Both the position numbers and the translations under genes were made by a program. This document shows, piece after piece, positions 43,268-51,825 of a DNA stretch of 64,000 bases (position 1 is the first letter of the stretch; the number at the start of each line of letters is the position of its first letter). This stretch comes from Gallaecimonas sp045291545 (lineage in GTDB: Bacteria; Pseudomonadota; Gammaproteobacteria; Enterobacterales; Gallaecimonadaceae), in contig NZ_CP149514.1 of the NCBI RefSeq assembly GCF_045291545.1, forward strand, positions 1,612,001 through 1,676,000, given 5' to 3'. Below the pieces are notes generated by a model that worked only from the letters and a program-made list of their open reading frames with translations, did no database searches and was not told the origin of the DNA.

Positions 43268-44026
43268 CTACTGGCTGCTGGCCGGTGCTGGCAATTTGTG
43301 GATCAACCAATGCTGATAACGAGCCAGCGCCCGGTACGGGTCACGGTTGGCCACCTTTTCTTCCCAGTGGATGCGGGTAGCCAGATCCGGTTCGTGCTGC
43401 CCTTTTTGGAAGTAATCAGAAAAGCAGCGAATGCCGGTTTTCACCAACACCTCTACCGGCTGAGCAGCGAGCCAGTCGGCTACTTCTTCCGGCCACAGCG
43501 GCTGCGGCGGCGTCAGGCTTTTGCCACCACCGTAGCGGCCCCGGCTAAGGTGACCGAAGTTACCGCGAATAAGGTGGTTAAAATCAATACTGTGGCGGTT
43601 ATAAAACAGCAGTGACAAATGCCCGCCCGGCGCTACCCGGGCTAACGCCTGGGCCAACGCCTGAGGCTGCTCGGCTAGCCACTCCAGAACCGCATGAAAA
43701 ATCACCAGTGGATACTGGCCGTCAAGTGCCTGCAATGGCTGGTCGCTCACGCCAATATCCAGACCCGCGGCCAAGAAGCGCTTTTGCGCTTCCTGGCGCA
43801 TTGGTGCTGACGGTTCAGTGAACGTCAGCTGGTGCCCCATTTGTGCCAGCAGCAAGGTCATATCACCCTGACCACCACCAATATCCAGCACCCGGGTCGG
43901 TGTACTCAGCAGTGGCGTCAAATCACGCAGCAGCAGGTGCTGGCGCAAGACTCCTTTGTAACTGCCATAGATACGCTGCCCGAATTTCCCGGCCAGGGAC
44001 TCATCAAAGATCCGATCACCGTTCAT
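43268..44026 (-). CDS. cmoM: tRNA 5-carboxymethoxyuridine methyltransferase
   Basis: A 252-residue SAM-dependent methyltransferase resembling E. coli CmoM (formerly SmtA), which methylates carboxymethoxyuridine at tRNA position 34. RIFDESLAGKFGQRIYGSYKG at the start, RVLDIGGGQGDMT near 45 (SAM site), and FHAVLEWLAEQP near 108 match it, as does GIRCFSDYF near 203. It overlaps the upstream NIF3 gene by four bases (ATGA). Confidence 0.88.
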   Translation of the reverse strand: MNGDRIFDESLAGKFGQRIYGSYKGVLRQHLLLRDLTPLLSTPTRVLDIGGGQGDMTLLLAQMGHQLTFTEPSAPMRQEAQKRFLAAGLDIGVSDQPLQALDGQYPLVIFHAVLEWLAEQPQALAQALARVAPGGHLSLLFYNRHSIDFNHLIRGNFGHLSRGRYGGGKSLTPPQPLWPEEVADWLAAQPVEVLVKTGIRCFSDYFQKGQHEPDLATRIHWEEKVANRDPYRALARYQHWLIHKLPAPASSQ

Positions 44027-44778
44027 ACCGGATTTGCTACATCCATAAACTGCGCGTCCAGGCCAAGGTGCAGTTGCAAGTGCTCCGCCAGTGCCTGAAC
44101 CCCGCCACGCTCGGTGGCATGGTGGCCGGCCGCAAAATAATGAATGCCCCGCTCAGCGGCAATGTGGGTGGTACGTTCTGATACCTCACCGGAAATAAAA
44201 GCATCCACTCCGGCGTCAGCCGCCATATCGATGTAATCTTGCGCGCCGCCGGTGCACCAGGCCAGAGTGCGAATAGACTCAGGACCACCGGGCAGGTGCA
44301 AAGGCCTCTGCCCCAGACGCTGCTGCAGGTGGCCAATAACGTCTTGGCTGCTCATCGCCTGGCGCAGCTGGCCATGAAAAACCAGTGCCCGGCCGGGCTC
44401 ATCATCCAAGGCGCCCAGTACATCAATATCCAGTCGTTTCGCTAACTGGGCATTGTTGCCCAGCTGCGGGTGGGCATCCAGCGGCAGGTGGTAGGCCAAC
44501 AAGTTAATGTTGTGTGCCAGCAGCGCCTTGATCCGCTGCGCTTTCATGCCGGTGATCACCGCCGGCTCGTTTTTCCAAAAATAGCCGTGGTGTACCAGCA
44601 GGGTGTCTGCGCCCCAGGCAATGGCTTTTTCAATCAAAGCCTGACTGGCGGTAACACCGGTCATCACCCGTGCGACCCGATCACTGCCCTGCACCTGCAG
44701 GCCGTTCGGGGCATAGTCACGAAACTGCCCACAGGCCAGCAGTTTATCGAGGTGTTCAACGAGTTCCTGACGCTTCAT
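44023..44778 (-). CDS. NIF3-like dinuclear metal-binding protein
   Basis: A 251-residue protein of the NIF3/YbgI family. Metal ligands are seen in LLVHHGYFW near 65, LAYHLPLDAHPQLGNN near 100 and GHHATERGG near 220. The family forms ring-shaped hexamers, and a GTP cyclohydrolase-like or radiation-related role is uncertain. I chose the ATG at 44778 (GGAG upstream), so the long upstream extension of the frame is not coding. Translation is coupled to cmoM. Confidence 0.9.
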   Translation of the reverse strand: MKRQELVEHLDKLLACGQFRDYAPNGLQVQGSDRVARVMTGVTASQALIEKAIAWGADTLLVHHGYFWKNEPAVITGMKAQRIKALLAHNINLLAYHLPLDAHPQLGNNAQLAKRLDIDVLGALDDEPGRALVFHGQLRQAMSSQDVIGHLQQRLGQRPLHLPGGPESIRTLAWCTGGAQDYIDMAADAGVDAFISGEVSERTTHIAAERGIHYFAAGHHATERGGVQALAEHLQLHLGLDAQFMDVANPV

Positions 44779-44931
44779 AACAACTCCAGATGGCATTTGT
44801 GGCGCTAAGAGTAATAGAGCGCTGCAGCGCTGAAAAGCCGCGCGATTAGACAGCGGAGGCGAAAAACAGTATAAAATCTGCTCCGTTACATCAGCATTCC
44901 ATGCAAAAAGCAAAAAACAAAGGAAAGGCAC

Positions 44932-45285
44932 ATGGCCACGTTGGATAAAGAAAAAGTACTGGCAGCTTTCAGTGCTGCTTACGAAGCCAAACACGGCAAA
45001 GCCCCAGAGGTAGAACAAAAAGGCAGCTGGTACGCCATTGATGGCGGTAAAAGTGTCCGTCTGGCCGATTTGGATGCCATGGCACAGGAACTGACCGGTG
45101 ATGCTCCTGCAGCCAAACCGGCGGCCAAAAAAGCGGCTCCGAAAGCAGCAGCCAAAGCGGCACCGGCGAAAAAGCCCGCCGCTGCCAAAGTCTCAGCCGG
45201 TAACGGCGGCCTGAGCCCTGCCGCGTTCTGGGAAGATCAGCTTGAACAGCGTGATCATCACTGCCGACGCCCACGTGGTTTCTGA
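44932..45285 (+). CDS. Lys/Ala/Pro-rich basic protein, possibly nucleic-acid binding
   Basis: A 117-residue protein. The N-terminal 60 residues form a small domain (LDKEKVLAAFSAAYEAKHG, SWYAIDGGKSVRLADLDAM), followed by an AKPAAKKA-type low-complexity stretch (about 60-85) like histone H1 tails, then a short conserved-looking GNGGLSPAAFWEDQLE. The ribosome site AAAGGAAAGG precedes the ATG. Function unknown. Its stop is four bases before a terminator stem, and the last codons overlap the next gene. Confidence 0.7.
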   Translation: MATLDKEKVLAAFSAAYEAKHGKAPEVEQKGSWYAIDGGKSVRLADLDAMAQELTGDAPAAKPAAKKAAPKAAAKAAPAKKPAAAKVSAGNGGLSPAAFWEDQLEQRDHHCRRPRGF

Positions 45286-45925
45286 GAAAAAACGCCGGCT
45301 TAGCCGGCGTTTTTTTCTGCTGGTGGCGCTGCTGCTGAGCGGCTGCGCCGGCCCCATGGCCCGTTATCAGGCGGCCATAGCTGACGCCGCGGTGATTTCA
45401 GCTGACGAGATCCAGCCATTACCAGCCATTGCCGCCGGCCCCGTTCAGGTTGTGACCTGGGCTGACGACTACCAGCATTACCACACTGGCCAGCAACTGC
45501 GCCTGCCAAACGATGTCTGGGTCACACTGGCCGGTGCGGTCAAGCCCTGGTGCCGCCATTACCCCCGGCTGACCGAAGGCTTACAGGGGTTGCTGGGGTT
45601 ACCCCCCGTTGCTGGAGAAAAGCGTGCTTTTGTCAGCTTTACCGTCGCTAGCAGCAGCCTGTTTCGCCCCTGTGCCAACCCCAGTATCAGTACCCACCGC
45701 TGTGGCCCGGATATGCCCGCACAGGTGAGCAGTCAGTACCGGGCCTGGTTTGCCACCCAAACAACGGTTTCATACCAGCGCCATGGCTACCCCTGGACCC
45801 GTCTTGGTTATACCTACAATTACAACCCGGGTGCCAGTGAAGTAGGGCCTGCCGAACTGGTGATCCGCAAGGGCGCTATCGTGACGGTGACAGCCATTAC
45901 CAGCAGCAGCGATTATTGCCGCTAA
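45242..45925 (+). CDS. lipoprotein, unknown function, starting through a terminator
   Basis: A protein of up to 227 residues with signal FFLLVALLLSGC (Cys at 35 from the TTG start, or at 24 from an in-frame GTG at 45275). The mature part has several cysteines and aromatic residues and no family I recognise. The TTG at 45242 has GGAAG six bases upstream; the GTG has none but gives a more normal signal length. The codons for KKRRLSRRFF form the terminator hairpin of the preceding gene. Confidence 0.6.
   Translation: MNSVIITADAHVVSEKKRRLSRRFFLLVALLLSGCAGPMARYQAAIADAAVISADEIQPLPAIAAGPVQVVTWADDYQHYHTGQQLRLPNDVWVTLAGAVKPWCRHYPRLTEGLQGLLGLPPVAGEKRAFVSFTVASSSLFRPCANPSISTHRCGPDMPAQVSSQYRAWFATQTTVSYQRHGYPWTRLGYTYNYNPGASEVGPAELVIRKGAIVTVTAITSSSDYCR
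45286..45316 (+). terminator. terminator of the Lys/Ala/Pro-rich gene, inside the next gene
   Basis: AAAAAACGCCGGC - TTA - GCCGGCGTTTTTTT, a nine-base perfect stem with long T-run. It falls within the coding sequence for the signal peptide of the lipoprotein gene, so the two genes may be separately regulated or attenuated. Confidence 0.75.
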
Positions 45926-46019
45926 CGTCATGAAACTGTCATCGCCCGACGGCACTATAGTCACCGCAGCGGTAGCGATACACCCTGCTGCATGGATCGA
46001 CATCTTGATTGCCATCTTT

Positions 46020-46048
46020 TGCCTCGCTCTGCGGGGCTTTTTATTTTT
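46020..46048 (+). terminator. probable terminator of the lipoprotein gene
   Basis: GCCTCGC - TCT - GCGGGGC stem followed by TTTTTATTTTT, 95 bp after the stop. Confidence 0.6.
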
Positions 46049-46093
46049 CCCGCCAAGCGTTTATGCTTTGCTTTTAGGCAAAGAGTGATTGGC

Positions 46094-46393
46094 ATGCTGT
46101 ACATGATCATCGGCCACGATGTGGCCCATTCCCTACCCAAGCGGGCAACAGCGCGAGCAGAACACCTGGCGCGGCTGGAAAAGCTGCAAGCACTCGGCAA
46201 ACTAGTGCTGGCCGGCCCCAACCCGGCCATTGACGCCAATGACCCCGGCGAAGCCGGTTTTACTGGGTCATTGATTGTTGCCGAGTTTGCCAGCCTGGAA
46301 GACGCCAAACAGTGGGCTGATGCCGACCCTTACCTGGCTGCGGGTGTCTATGAACGGGTAGAGGTCAAACCCTTCAAGAAAGTGTTGCCATAA
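46094..46393 (+). CDS. yciI: YciI family protein
   Basis: A 99-residue protein nearly collinear with E. coli YciI: MLYMIIGHD at the start, ARAEHLARLEKLQALGKLVLAGP with the conserved His, DPGEAGFTGSLIVAEF and WADADPYLAAGVYERVEVKPFKK at the end. Members have a ferredoxin-like fold and unknown, possibly hydrolytic, activity. The ATG at 46094 is the family start. An upstream frame extension is not coding. Confidence 0.92.
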   Translation: MLYMIIGHDVAHSLPKRATARAEHLARLEKLQALGKLVLAGPNPAIDANDPGEAGFTGSLIVAEFASLEDAKQWADADPYLAAGVYERVEVKPFKKVLP

Positions 46394-46420
46394 AAAAACG
46401 CGCCGGTCGGCGCGTTTTTC
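46392..46420. terminator. bidirectional terminator, yciI / dehydrogenase
   Basis: ACGCGCC - GGTC - GGCGCGT stem flanked by A-run and T-run between convergent genes. Confidence 0.85.
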
Positions 46421-47275
46421 TTAACGAGTAAAGCGGGTAAGCAAACTGGAGGTATCCCAGCGATTGCCCCCTTGTTGCTGCACTTCTGCATAGAACTGAT
46501 CAACCAGTGCCGTCACCGGTAAGCTGGCGCCGTTACGCCCGGCCTCGGCCAGGGCAATAGCCAGATCTTTACGCATCCAGTCAACCGCAAAGCCAAAATC
46601 GTACTGCCCTTTGTCCATGGTCAAAGCGCGATTTTCCATCTGCCAGCTTTGCGCCGCACCTTTGGCGATCACTTCAACCACATCCGCCACATTAAGGCCG
46701 GCTTGCTGGGCAAAGTGCACCCCTTCAGCCAGCCCCTGAACAACACCGGCAATACAGATCTGATTGACCATTTTGCACAGTTGGCCGCTGCCGGCATCAC
46801 CCAGCAACTTGATTTGCTTGGCATAGGTTTGCAGTACCGGCTCGGCGCGCTGATACACCGGTGCATCACCACCCACCATGATGGTCAGCTGGCCATTCTG
46901 GGCCCCGGCTTCGCCACCGGAGACCGGCGCATCAAGAAAACCGATACCGCGAGCGGCCAGGTGCTGGTGCAGCTCTCGCGCAAGATCGGCACTGGCAGTG
47001 GTGTGATCAACCACAATGGCATTGGCCACCAGGCCCGGTTCAGCCGCCGTCAGTACCGCACGCACATCCTGATCATTACCGACACACAGCATCACCAGCT
47101 CGGCCTCAGCGACCGCTTCGGCGGGAGTCGGCGCCATGCGGCCACCGTATTCGTTCACCCACTGATTTGCTTTGGCGGTGGTGCGGTTATATACGCAGAC
47201 ATCCAGCCCAGCTTTTTGCAGGTGCCCTGCCATGGGGTAACCCATCACCCCCAGCCCAAGAAATGCCACTTTCAT
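46421..47275 (-). CDS. NAD(P)-dependent beta-hydroxyacid dehydrogenase (HIBADH family)
   Basis: A 284-residue enzyme of the 3-hydroxyisobutyrate/tartronate-semialdehyde reductase family. AFLGLGVMGYPMAGHL (residues 4-19) is the Rossmann loop, FLDAPVSGGEAGAQNG near 115 the substrate motif, and GQLCKMVNQ near 164 has the catalytic Lys. The substrate is uncertain. Start at 47275 with GAGG about nine bases upstream. It begins 11 bp after the carbohydrate kinase gene, so the two form an operon. Confidence 0.88.
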   Translation of the reverse strand: MKVAFLGLGVMGYPMAGHLQKAGLDVCVYNRTTAKANQWVNEYGGRMAPTPAEAVAEAELVMLCVGNDQDVRAVLTAAEPGLVANAIVVDHTTASADLARELHQHLAARGIGFLDAPVSGGEAGAQNGQLTIMVGGDAPVYQRAEPVLQTYAKQIKLLGDAGSGQLCKMVNQICIAGVVQGLAEGVHFAQQAGLNVADVVEVIAKGAAQSWQMENRALTMDKGQYDFGFAVDWMRKDLAIALAEAGRNGASLPVTALVDQFYAEVQQQGGNRWDTSSLLTRFTR

Positions 47276-47286
47276 TGCGTCATGCC

Positions 47287-48825
47287 TCATTTGATGCGTT
47301 TGTACAAAGGTCTGAGCTTGCCATAGAGTGGCCGGTATATCTCGCGGTAAAGCTGCTCATACGTCAAAACGTTAGCTGGGTCAGGCAAGAAGCGCTGACC
47401 ACTGTGGCACATGGCCCGACTAGCCAGGGCAAAATCCGGATACCAGCCAAGGCCAACGGCTGCCGCCATGGCGGCGCCAAGGCCTGAGGCTTCATAGGTA
47501 TGGGGGCGCTCTACCTCCACCGCCAGCACATCAGCAAGGATCTGCATTACCTGATCCGACTGACTGCCACCGCCACTGACCCGGATCCGCAACAGCGGCT
47601 GGCCAAGGGCTTTTTCTATTCGCTCTTTGCCCTGGCGCAGGGCATAGGCAATGCCTTCGATCACCGCCCGGTAAAGATGCGCCCGGGTATGCTGGTCACT
47701 CAGTCCCACCAGCGCCCCACGGGCTTCCGGCCCAGGGTAAATAATGCCGGGAGCGACATGCGGGTCAAAGACCAGGCCATCGGATCCTGGGGCCACTTTT
47801 GCCAGCAAGGGTTCAAGTTGTTCCTCCGGTAGCGTGGCCTGGGCCTGGGCCGCCTGACACTCGGCATGGCCAAATTCCCGTAGCAGCCAATTCACCAGCC
47901 AAAAGCCGCGGTTAAGCTGCATTTCCAGGCAGTAATGCCCTGGCACCAGAGCCGGGTACGGCGGTAAAAAGCGCACCGCCTCGCGATAACGCTCACTGAT
48001 ACCGATGATGGTAGCGGTGGTGCCTAGGCTGATGGAGGCGCTGTGTTGGTCAGTGACACCGGCACCGGCCACCTCAGCCTGCTTATCGCCACCGGCAGCA
48101 AACAGCACTAACCCTTCCGGCAGGCCCGTGGCTTTTGCTGCCGCAGCACTCAGGGCGCCTAGCGGCTGGCCAGGGGGCACCAGTTCGGGCAACTGCTCTG
48201 GCCGCACCGCCAGTGCCTGCCATTTCCAATCCCAGCGCCGCGCCCATTGCTGGTGACGGTAAGAAAAGGGTAAATACCCCACCTGGGATGCAACCGAATC
48301 GCGGAAATGCCCGGTCAGCTTGGCCGTCAGCCAGGCTGACAACAACCCGACATGGGCCGTTTGCCGATGCAGTTCTGGCTGGTGTTGTGCCACCCAGTTG
48401 AGTTCGGCTTCTGCCTGAAAATAGCGCACCGTGCTGAGCTGGCCGGCAAGAGCCAGGGCCAGGCGCCACGGCCAGCTCAATGGTGGCAAACGGCTGGCGC
48501 GACGTTTGTCAGGCCAGATAATGGCCGGGCGCAGTGGCTGCCAGTGACTATCAAGGTGCAATAGCGTACTGCGCTGCGTGGTCAGGGCTGCCCCAGCAAT
48601 GGCTGAGGGAGACACTCCGGACTCACGCAACACTCCCCGGCACGCTTTACACAATGCCTCCCAGAAACGCTGCGGTGCCAATTCAGCACGGCCATCAGGC
48701 CCCGTTTCAAAAGGCGGTTCGAGTGGCACCTGGTACTTAAAGTGCAACTGGCCGTCAGCAGCAAATAACAAGGCCCGGACCGACTGAGTGCCGTTATCCA
48801 GAGCCAGCAAGTAAGTTGGCGACAA
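47287..48825 (-). CDS. FGGY family carbohydrate kinase
   Basis: A 512-residue sugar or polyol kinase with the actin-like two-domain fold. LLALDNGTQSVRALLFAADG (residues 6-25) binds ATP phosphate, AIIWPDKR lies near 95, and LFAAGGDKQAEVAGAG begins the second domain near 250. VSGGGSQSDQVMQILADVL near 405 is the FGGY_C signature. No ATG exists at the expected N-terminus. I propose the TTG at 48825, which has CGGAG about eight bases upstream; the frame running to 49122 would cross the divergent lrgA promoter. Together with the dehydrogenase it may degrade a sugar acid or polyol. Confidence 0.84.
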   Translation of the reverse strand: MSPTYLLALDNGTQSVRALLFAADGQLHFKYQVPLEPPFETGPDGRAELAPQRFWEALCKACRGVLRESGVSPSAIAGAALTTQRSTLLHLDSHWQPLRPAIIWPDKRRASRLPPLSWPWRLALALAGQLSTVRYFQAEAELNWVAQHQPELHRQTAHVGLLSAWLTAKLTGHFRDSVASQVGYLPFSYRHQQWARRWDWKWQALAVRPEQLPELVPPGQPLGALSAAAAKATGLPEGLVLFAAGGDKQAEVAGAGVTDQHSASISLGTTATIIGISERYREAVRFLPPYPALVPGHYCLEMQLNRGFWLVNWLLREFGHAECQAAQAQATLPEEQLEPLLAKVAPGSDGLVFDPHVAPGIIYPGPEARGALVGLSDQHTRAHLYRAVIEGIAYALRQGKERIEKALGQPLLRIRVSGGGSQSDQVMQILADVLAVEVERPHTYEASGLGAAMAAAVGLGWYPDFALASRAMCHSGQRFLPDPANVLTYEQLYREIYRPLYGKLRPLYKRIK

Positions 48826-48895
48826 AAATTCCCATCTCCGGGTTGTAATGGCCGTGATAGAATGACGGTAAAATCCCTTCTGTTTCAATACTGTC

Positions 48896-49246
48896 ATGAA
48901 ACTGCTGCGCGCCTTTGCAGTCATCTTTGCCTGTTTGTATCTGGGTAAAGGGCTGGTGCAGCTCACCGGGCTGCCTATTCCCGGCGCCATTGTCGGGTTG
49001 CTGTTGCTGTTCGTGTTACTGAGCACGGGCCTGCTTGCTGGCAGCTGGCCGGCACCGGCGGCCAGTCTGCTGATGCGCCACATGACTTTATTGTTTATCC
49101 CGGCCGGTGTCGGCCTGATCAATTACCTTGACTTGCTGAGCCGTCATGCGGCGGTGTTGCTGGGCACCACGCTGATCAGTACTTGGTTGGTGATCGCACT
49201 GGTTGGCTGGCTTCATCAGGCCATGGAGAAACGCCATGGTCGTTAA
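48896..49246 (+). CDS. lrgA: LrgA/CidA family membrane protein
   Basis: A 116-residue holin-like inner-membrane protein with four helices, and the LPIPGAIVGLLLLFVLL signature near residues 26-42. Once considered holin/antiholin, LrgAB-type pairs in several bacteria act as pyruvate transporters. It is the first gene of lrgA-lrgB-ldhA-cdd and overlaps lrgB by 11 bases. Confidence 0.88.
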   Translation: MKLLRAFAVIFACLYLGKGLVQLTGLPIPGAIVGLLLLFVLLSTGLLAGSWPAPAASLLMRHMTLLFIPAGVGLINYLDLLSRHAAVLLGTTLISTWLVIALVGWLHQAMEKRHGR

Positions 49247-49928
49247 CCTGGCCCTGCTGGCCCTGACCTTAGTGCTGTATGGGCTGTTCCGCTGGCTACA
49301 GGGGCAACTGCGTAGCCCCTTGTTAAATCCCGTATTGTTAGCCATTGCCTGTTTGGTACCGCTGCTGTTGTGGCTGGACATTCCCTACAGCCGTTACCGC
49401 CAGGCAACCTGGCTTATCAACACCTTTTTAGAACCAGCGGTGGTGGCCCTGGCCTATCCGCTTTATCAGCAATTGGGGCTGATCCGGGCGCAGTGGCGAG
49501 CCTTGCTGACCACATGCAGTATCGGGGTCATACTGGCCATGGGCCTGACCCTGCTGCTGGCAACCCTGCTCGGTGCCGATCAACAGGTATTGATGTCGCT
49601 GGCGCCGAAGGCAGTCACCACCCCTATTGCCATGGGTGTCAGTGAAAAACTGGGGGGGATCCCCGCCCTGACAGCGGTATTGGTGATCCTGGCGGGCATT
49701 GCCGGAGCCATGCTGGGGCCAGCTATTCTCGACCGGCTACAGGTCACATCGGCACAGGCGAGGGGCCTAGCCATGGGCTGCGCCGCCCATGCCGTCGGCA
49801 CCGCTCGCATGGTCGACGAAAGCCCTCAGGCAGGGGCATTTGCCGGGCTGGCACTTACCCTGTGCGGTATTATTACGGCTACCATAGCGCCAATTGTGGT
49901 GCCCTTGTTGCTGGAGTGGATCCGATGA
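49236..49928 (+). CDS. lrgB: LrgB family membrane protein
   Basis: A 230-residue polytopic protein, partner of LrgA. LLLWLDIPYSRYRQATWLINTFLEPAVVALAYPLY near 45-80, SLAPKAVTTPIAMG near 128 and GCAAHAVGTARM near 186 are the family signatures. The start at 49236 lies inside lrgA, and its stop overlaps the ldhA start (ATGA), so the genes are translationally coupled. Confidence 0.9.
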   Translation: MVVNLALLALTLVLYGLFRWLQGQLRSPLLNPVLLAIACLVPLLLWLDIPYSRYRQATWLINTFLEPAVVALAYPLYQQLGLIRAQWRALLTTCSIGVILAMGLTLLLATLLGADQQVLMSLAPKAVTTPIAMGVSEKLGGIPALTAVLVILAGIAGAMLGPAILDRLQVTSAQARGLAMGCAAHAVGTARMVDESPQAGAFAGLALTLCGIITATIAPIVVPLLLEWIR

Positions 49929-50914
49929 AAGTTGCAGTATTTTCTGCCAAACCCTACGACATCAGCAGCCTGCAGCAGGCGGATAGCAGCATTCAGTGGC
50001 TGCCGGTGGATTGCCGACTCAATGCCGGCACGGTAGCCATGGCCAGCGGCTGTGATGCCATTTGTGCCTTTGTTAATGATGATCTTGGCGAAGAAAGCCT
50101 ACAGGCTTTGGCAGCTCAGGGGGTCAAACATGTCGCGCTACGCTGCGCTGGCTATAACAACGTGGCCATTGCCGCCGCAGAACGATTGGGCATCACCATT
50201 ACCCGTGTGCCGGCCTACAGCCCGCAAGCGGTGGCCGAACACGCCGTGGCCCTGATGCTGATGCTAAGCCGGCACCTGCACCGGGCCTACAACCGGGTCC
50301 GCGAAGATAACTTCAGCCTCAACGGCCTGCTGGGATTTAACTTTCATGGCAAAACGGTGGCCATTGTTGGTACCGGTACTATTGGCTTGGCCTGCGCCCA
50401 GATCCTCAAAGGCTTTGGTTGCCAGCTGCTTGGTGTTGACCCTAACCCCAGACGTGAATTTACCGACCTCGGCGGCCAGTACCTGCCGTTAACAGCGGCA
50501 CTGGCGAAAGCCGATGTAATTTCCCTGCACTGCCCACTTACCCCACAAACGTTGCATATTATCGGCCCGTCGCAACTGGCAGTGATGAAACCCGGCACCA
50601 TGTTGATCAACACCGGCAGAGGTGCTCTACTAGACACCCAGGCGGCCATCACGGCGCTTAAATCAGGGCAGTTGGGTTACCTGGGGCTAGACGTATATGA
50701 ACAAGAGGGAGACCTGTTTTTTGAGGATCTCTCCGATCGCATCATCCCAGATGATGTGTTTCAGCGGCTGCTGACTTTCCCCAATGTGGTAATCACCGGG
50801 CATCAGGGTTATTTCACCCGTGAAGCTCTGGACGCCATCGCCAGCACCACGGTGCAGAATTTGCGTACCGAGGCAGCGGGAAAGCGTAGCCCAAATGCAT
50901 TGACCAAGGCTTAA
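49925..50914 (+). CDS. ldhA: D-lactate dehydrogenase (fermentative)
   Basis: A 329-residue NAD-dependent 2-hydroxyacid dehydrogenase very similar to E. coli LdhA: MKVAVFSAKPYD at the start, CAGYNNVAIAAAERLG near 76, VGTGTIGLACAQILKGFG (NAD loop) near 150, NTGRGALLDTQAA with the catalytic Arg near 232, DVYEQEGDLFFED with Glu near 262, and the active His in GHQGYF near 295. It reduces pyruvate to D-lactate. Its place behind lrgAB suggests a link between pyruvate or lactate movement and fermentation. Confidence 0.93.
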   Translation: MKVAVFSAKPYDISSLQQADSSIQWLPVDCRLNAGTVAMASGCDAICAFVNDDLGEESLQALAAQGVKHVALRCAGYNNVAIAAAERLGITITRVPAYSPQAVAEHAVALMLMLSRHLHRAYNRVREDNFSLNGLLGFNFHGKTVAIVGTGTIGLACAQILKGFGCQLLGVDPNPRREFTDLGGQYLPLTAALAKADVISLHCPLTPQTLHIIGPSQLAVMKPGTMLINTGRGALLDTQAAITALKSGQLGYLGLDVYEQEGDLFFEDLSDRIIPDDVFQRLLTFPNVVITGHQGYFTREALDAIASTTVQNLRTEAAGKRSPNALTKA

Positions 50915-50921
50915 AACACGG

Positions 50922-51800
50922 ATGAACAACTCTTTTATGGCGGCTTCATTGCCGCTTTTGCCGTCGCTGCTGCAAAAACCAGTGGCAGACTGGCTGACCC
51001 GTACCCCCTTTAGTGCCCGCGTTGACAGCGCCACAGTCAAGCACTGGTGCCAGTTAAGCGGCCTCGACAGCGAACAGCTGATGCTGGCACTGCTGCCCAT
51101 CGCCCGAGGGCTGGGCCGGGCGGCGATCTCCCATTTTGATGTAGGTGCTATTATCGAAGGGGCCTCCGGCACCTGGTATATGGGCGCCAATCTGGAGTTT
51201 CCAGGCGCCGCCATGGGTATGACTGTCCACGCCGAGCAATGCGCCATTACCCATGGTCGGCAATGTGGTGAACAGCGTTTTACCACGCTGGCGGTCAATT
51301 ACAGCCCTTGCGGCCATTGCCGGCAGTTTATGAGTGAGCTCAGTGCGGATCTGTCGCTGCGGATCTTACTGCCGGGGCGGCCACCGGCCACTCTGGCTGA
51401 CTATCTGCCCGATGCCTTTGGCCCCTGGAGCCTGGAAAAACAGCAACGCTTACTGGACCCGCCGACGCAATCATTGGCAACGCTCAGCAATGACCCGCTG
51501 CATCAGGCAGCTTGCCAGGCCGCCAGCCATAGTCATGCCCCCTACTCTGCCACCCTGGCCGGTGTTGCACTGCAACTGGGCGATGACATCATTACCGGCA
51601 GCTACCAGGAAAACGCCGCCTACAACCCAACGCTGCCACCGCTACAAGCGGCCTTGATCATGGCCCGCGTCAACGGTTTATCCTGGCAGGCCAGCCGGCT
51701 GGTACTGGCCCAGCGGCGCCGCCATAGCTGCCTGTTGGATAGCACCGCACAACTGGCCACAGCCTTAGGCTTGCCCGCTCCAGAACACCTGCCGTTATAA
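50922..51800 (+). CDS. cdd: cytidine deaminase (dimeric type)
   Basis: A 292-residue two-domain enzyme similar to E. coli Cdd (294 residues). The catalytic N-terminal domain has GANLEFPGAAMGMTVHAEQCA with zinc-binding His and catalytic Glu near 105, and NYSPCGHCRQFM with the two zinc Cys near 130. The C-terminal half is the inactive duplicate. It deaminates cytidine to uridine. It starts eight bases after ldhA, closing the operon, which ends with a terminator. Confidence 0.94.
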   Translation: MNNSFMAASLPLLPSLLQKPVADWLTRTPFSARVDSATVKHWCQLSGLDSEQLMLALLPIARGLGRAAISHFDVGAIIEGASGTWYMGANLEFPGAAMGMTVHAEQCAITHGRQCGEQRFTTLAVNYSPCGHCRQFMSELSADLSLRILLPGRPPATLADYLPDAFGPWSLEKQQRLLDPPTQSLATLSNDPLHQAACQAASHSHAPYSATLAGVALQLGDDIITGSYQENAAYNPTLPPLQAALIMARVNGLSWQASRLVLAQRRRHSCLLDSTAQLATALGLPAPEHLPL

Positions 51801-51801
51801 C

Positions 51802-51824
51802 AAAGGGGCCAGCGGCCCCTTTTT
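51802..51824. terminator. bidirectional terminator, cdd / SPFH gene
   Basis: AAAGGGGCC - AGC - GGCCCCTTT stem followed by T-run between convergent genes. Confidence 0.85.
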
Positions 51825-51825
51825 G

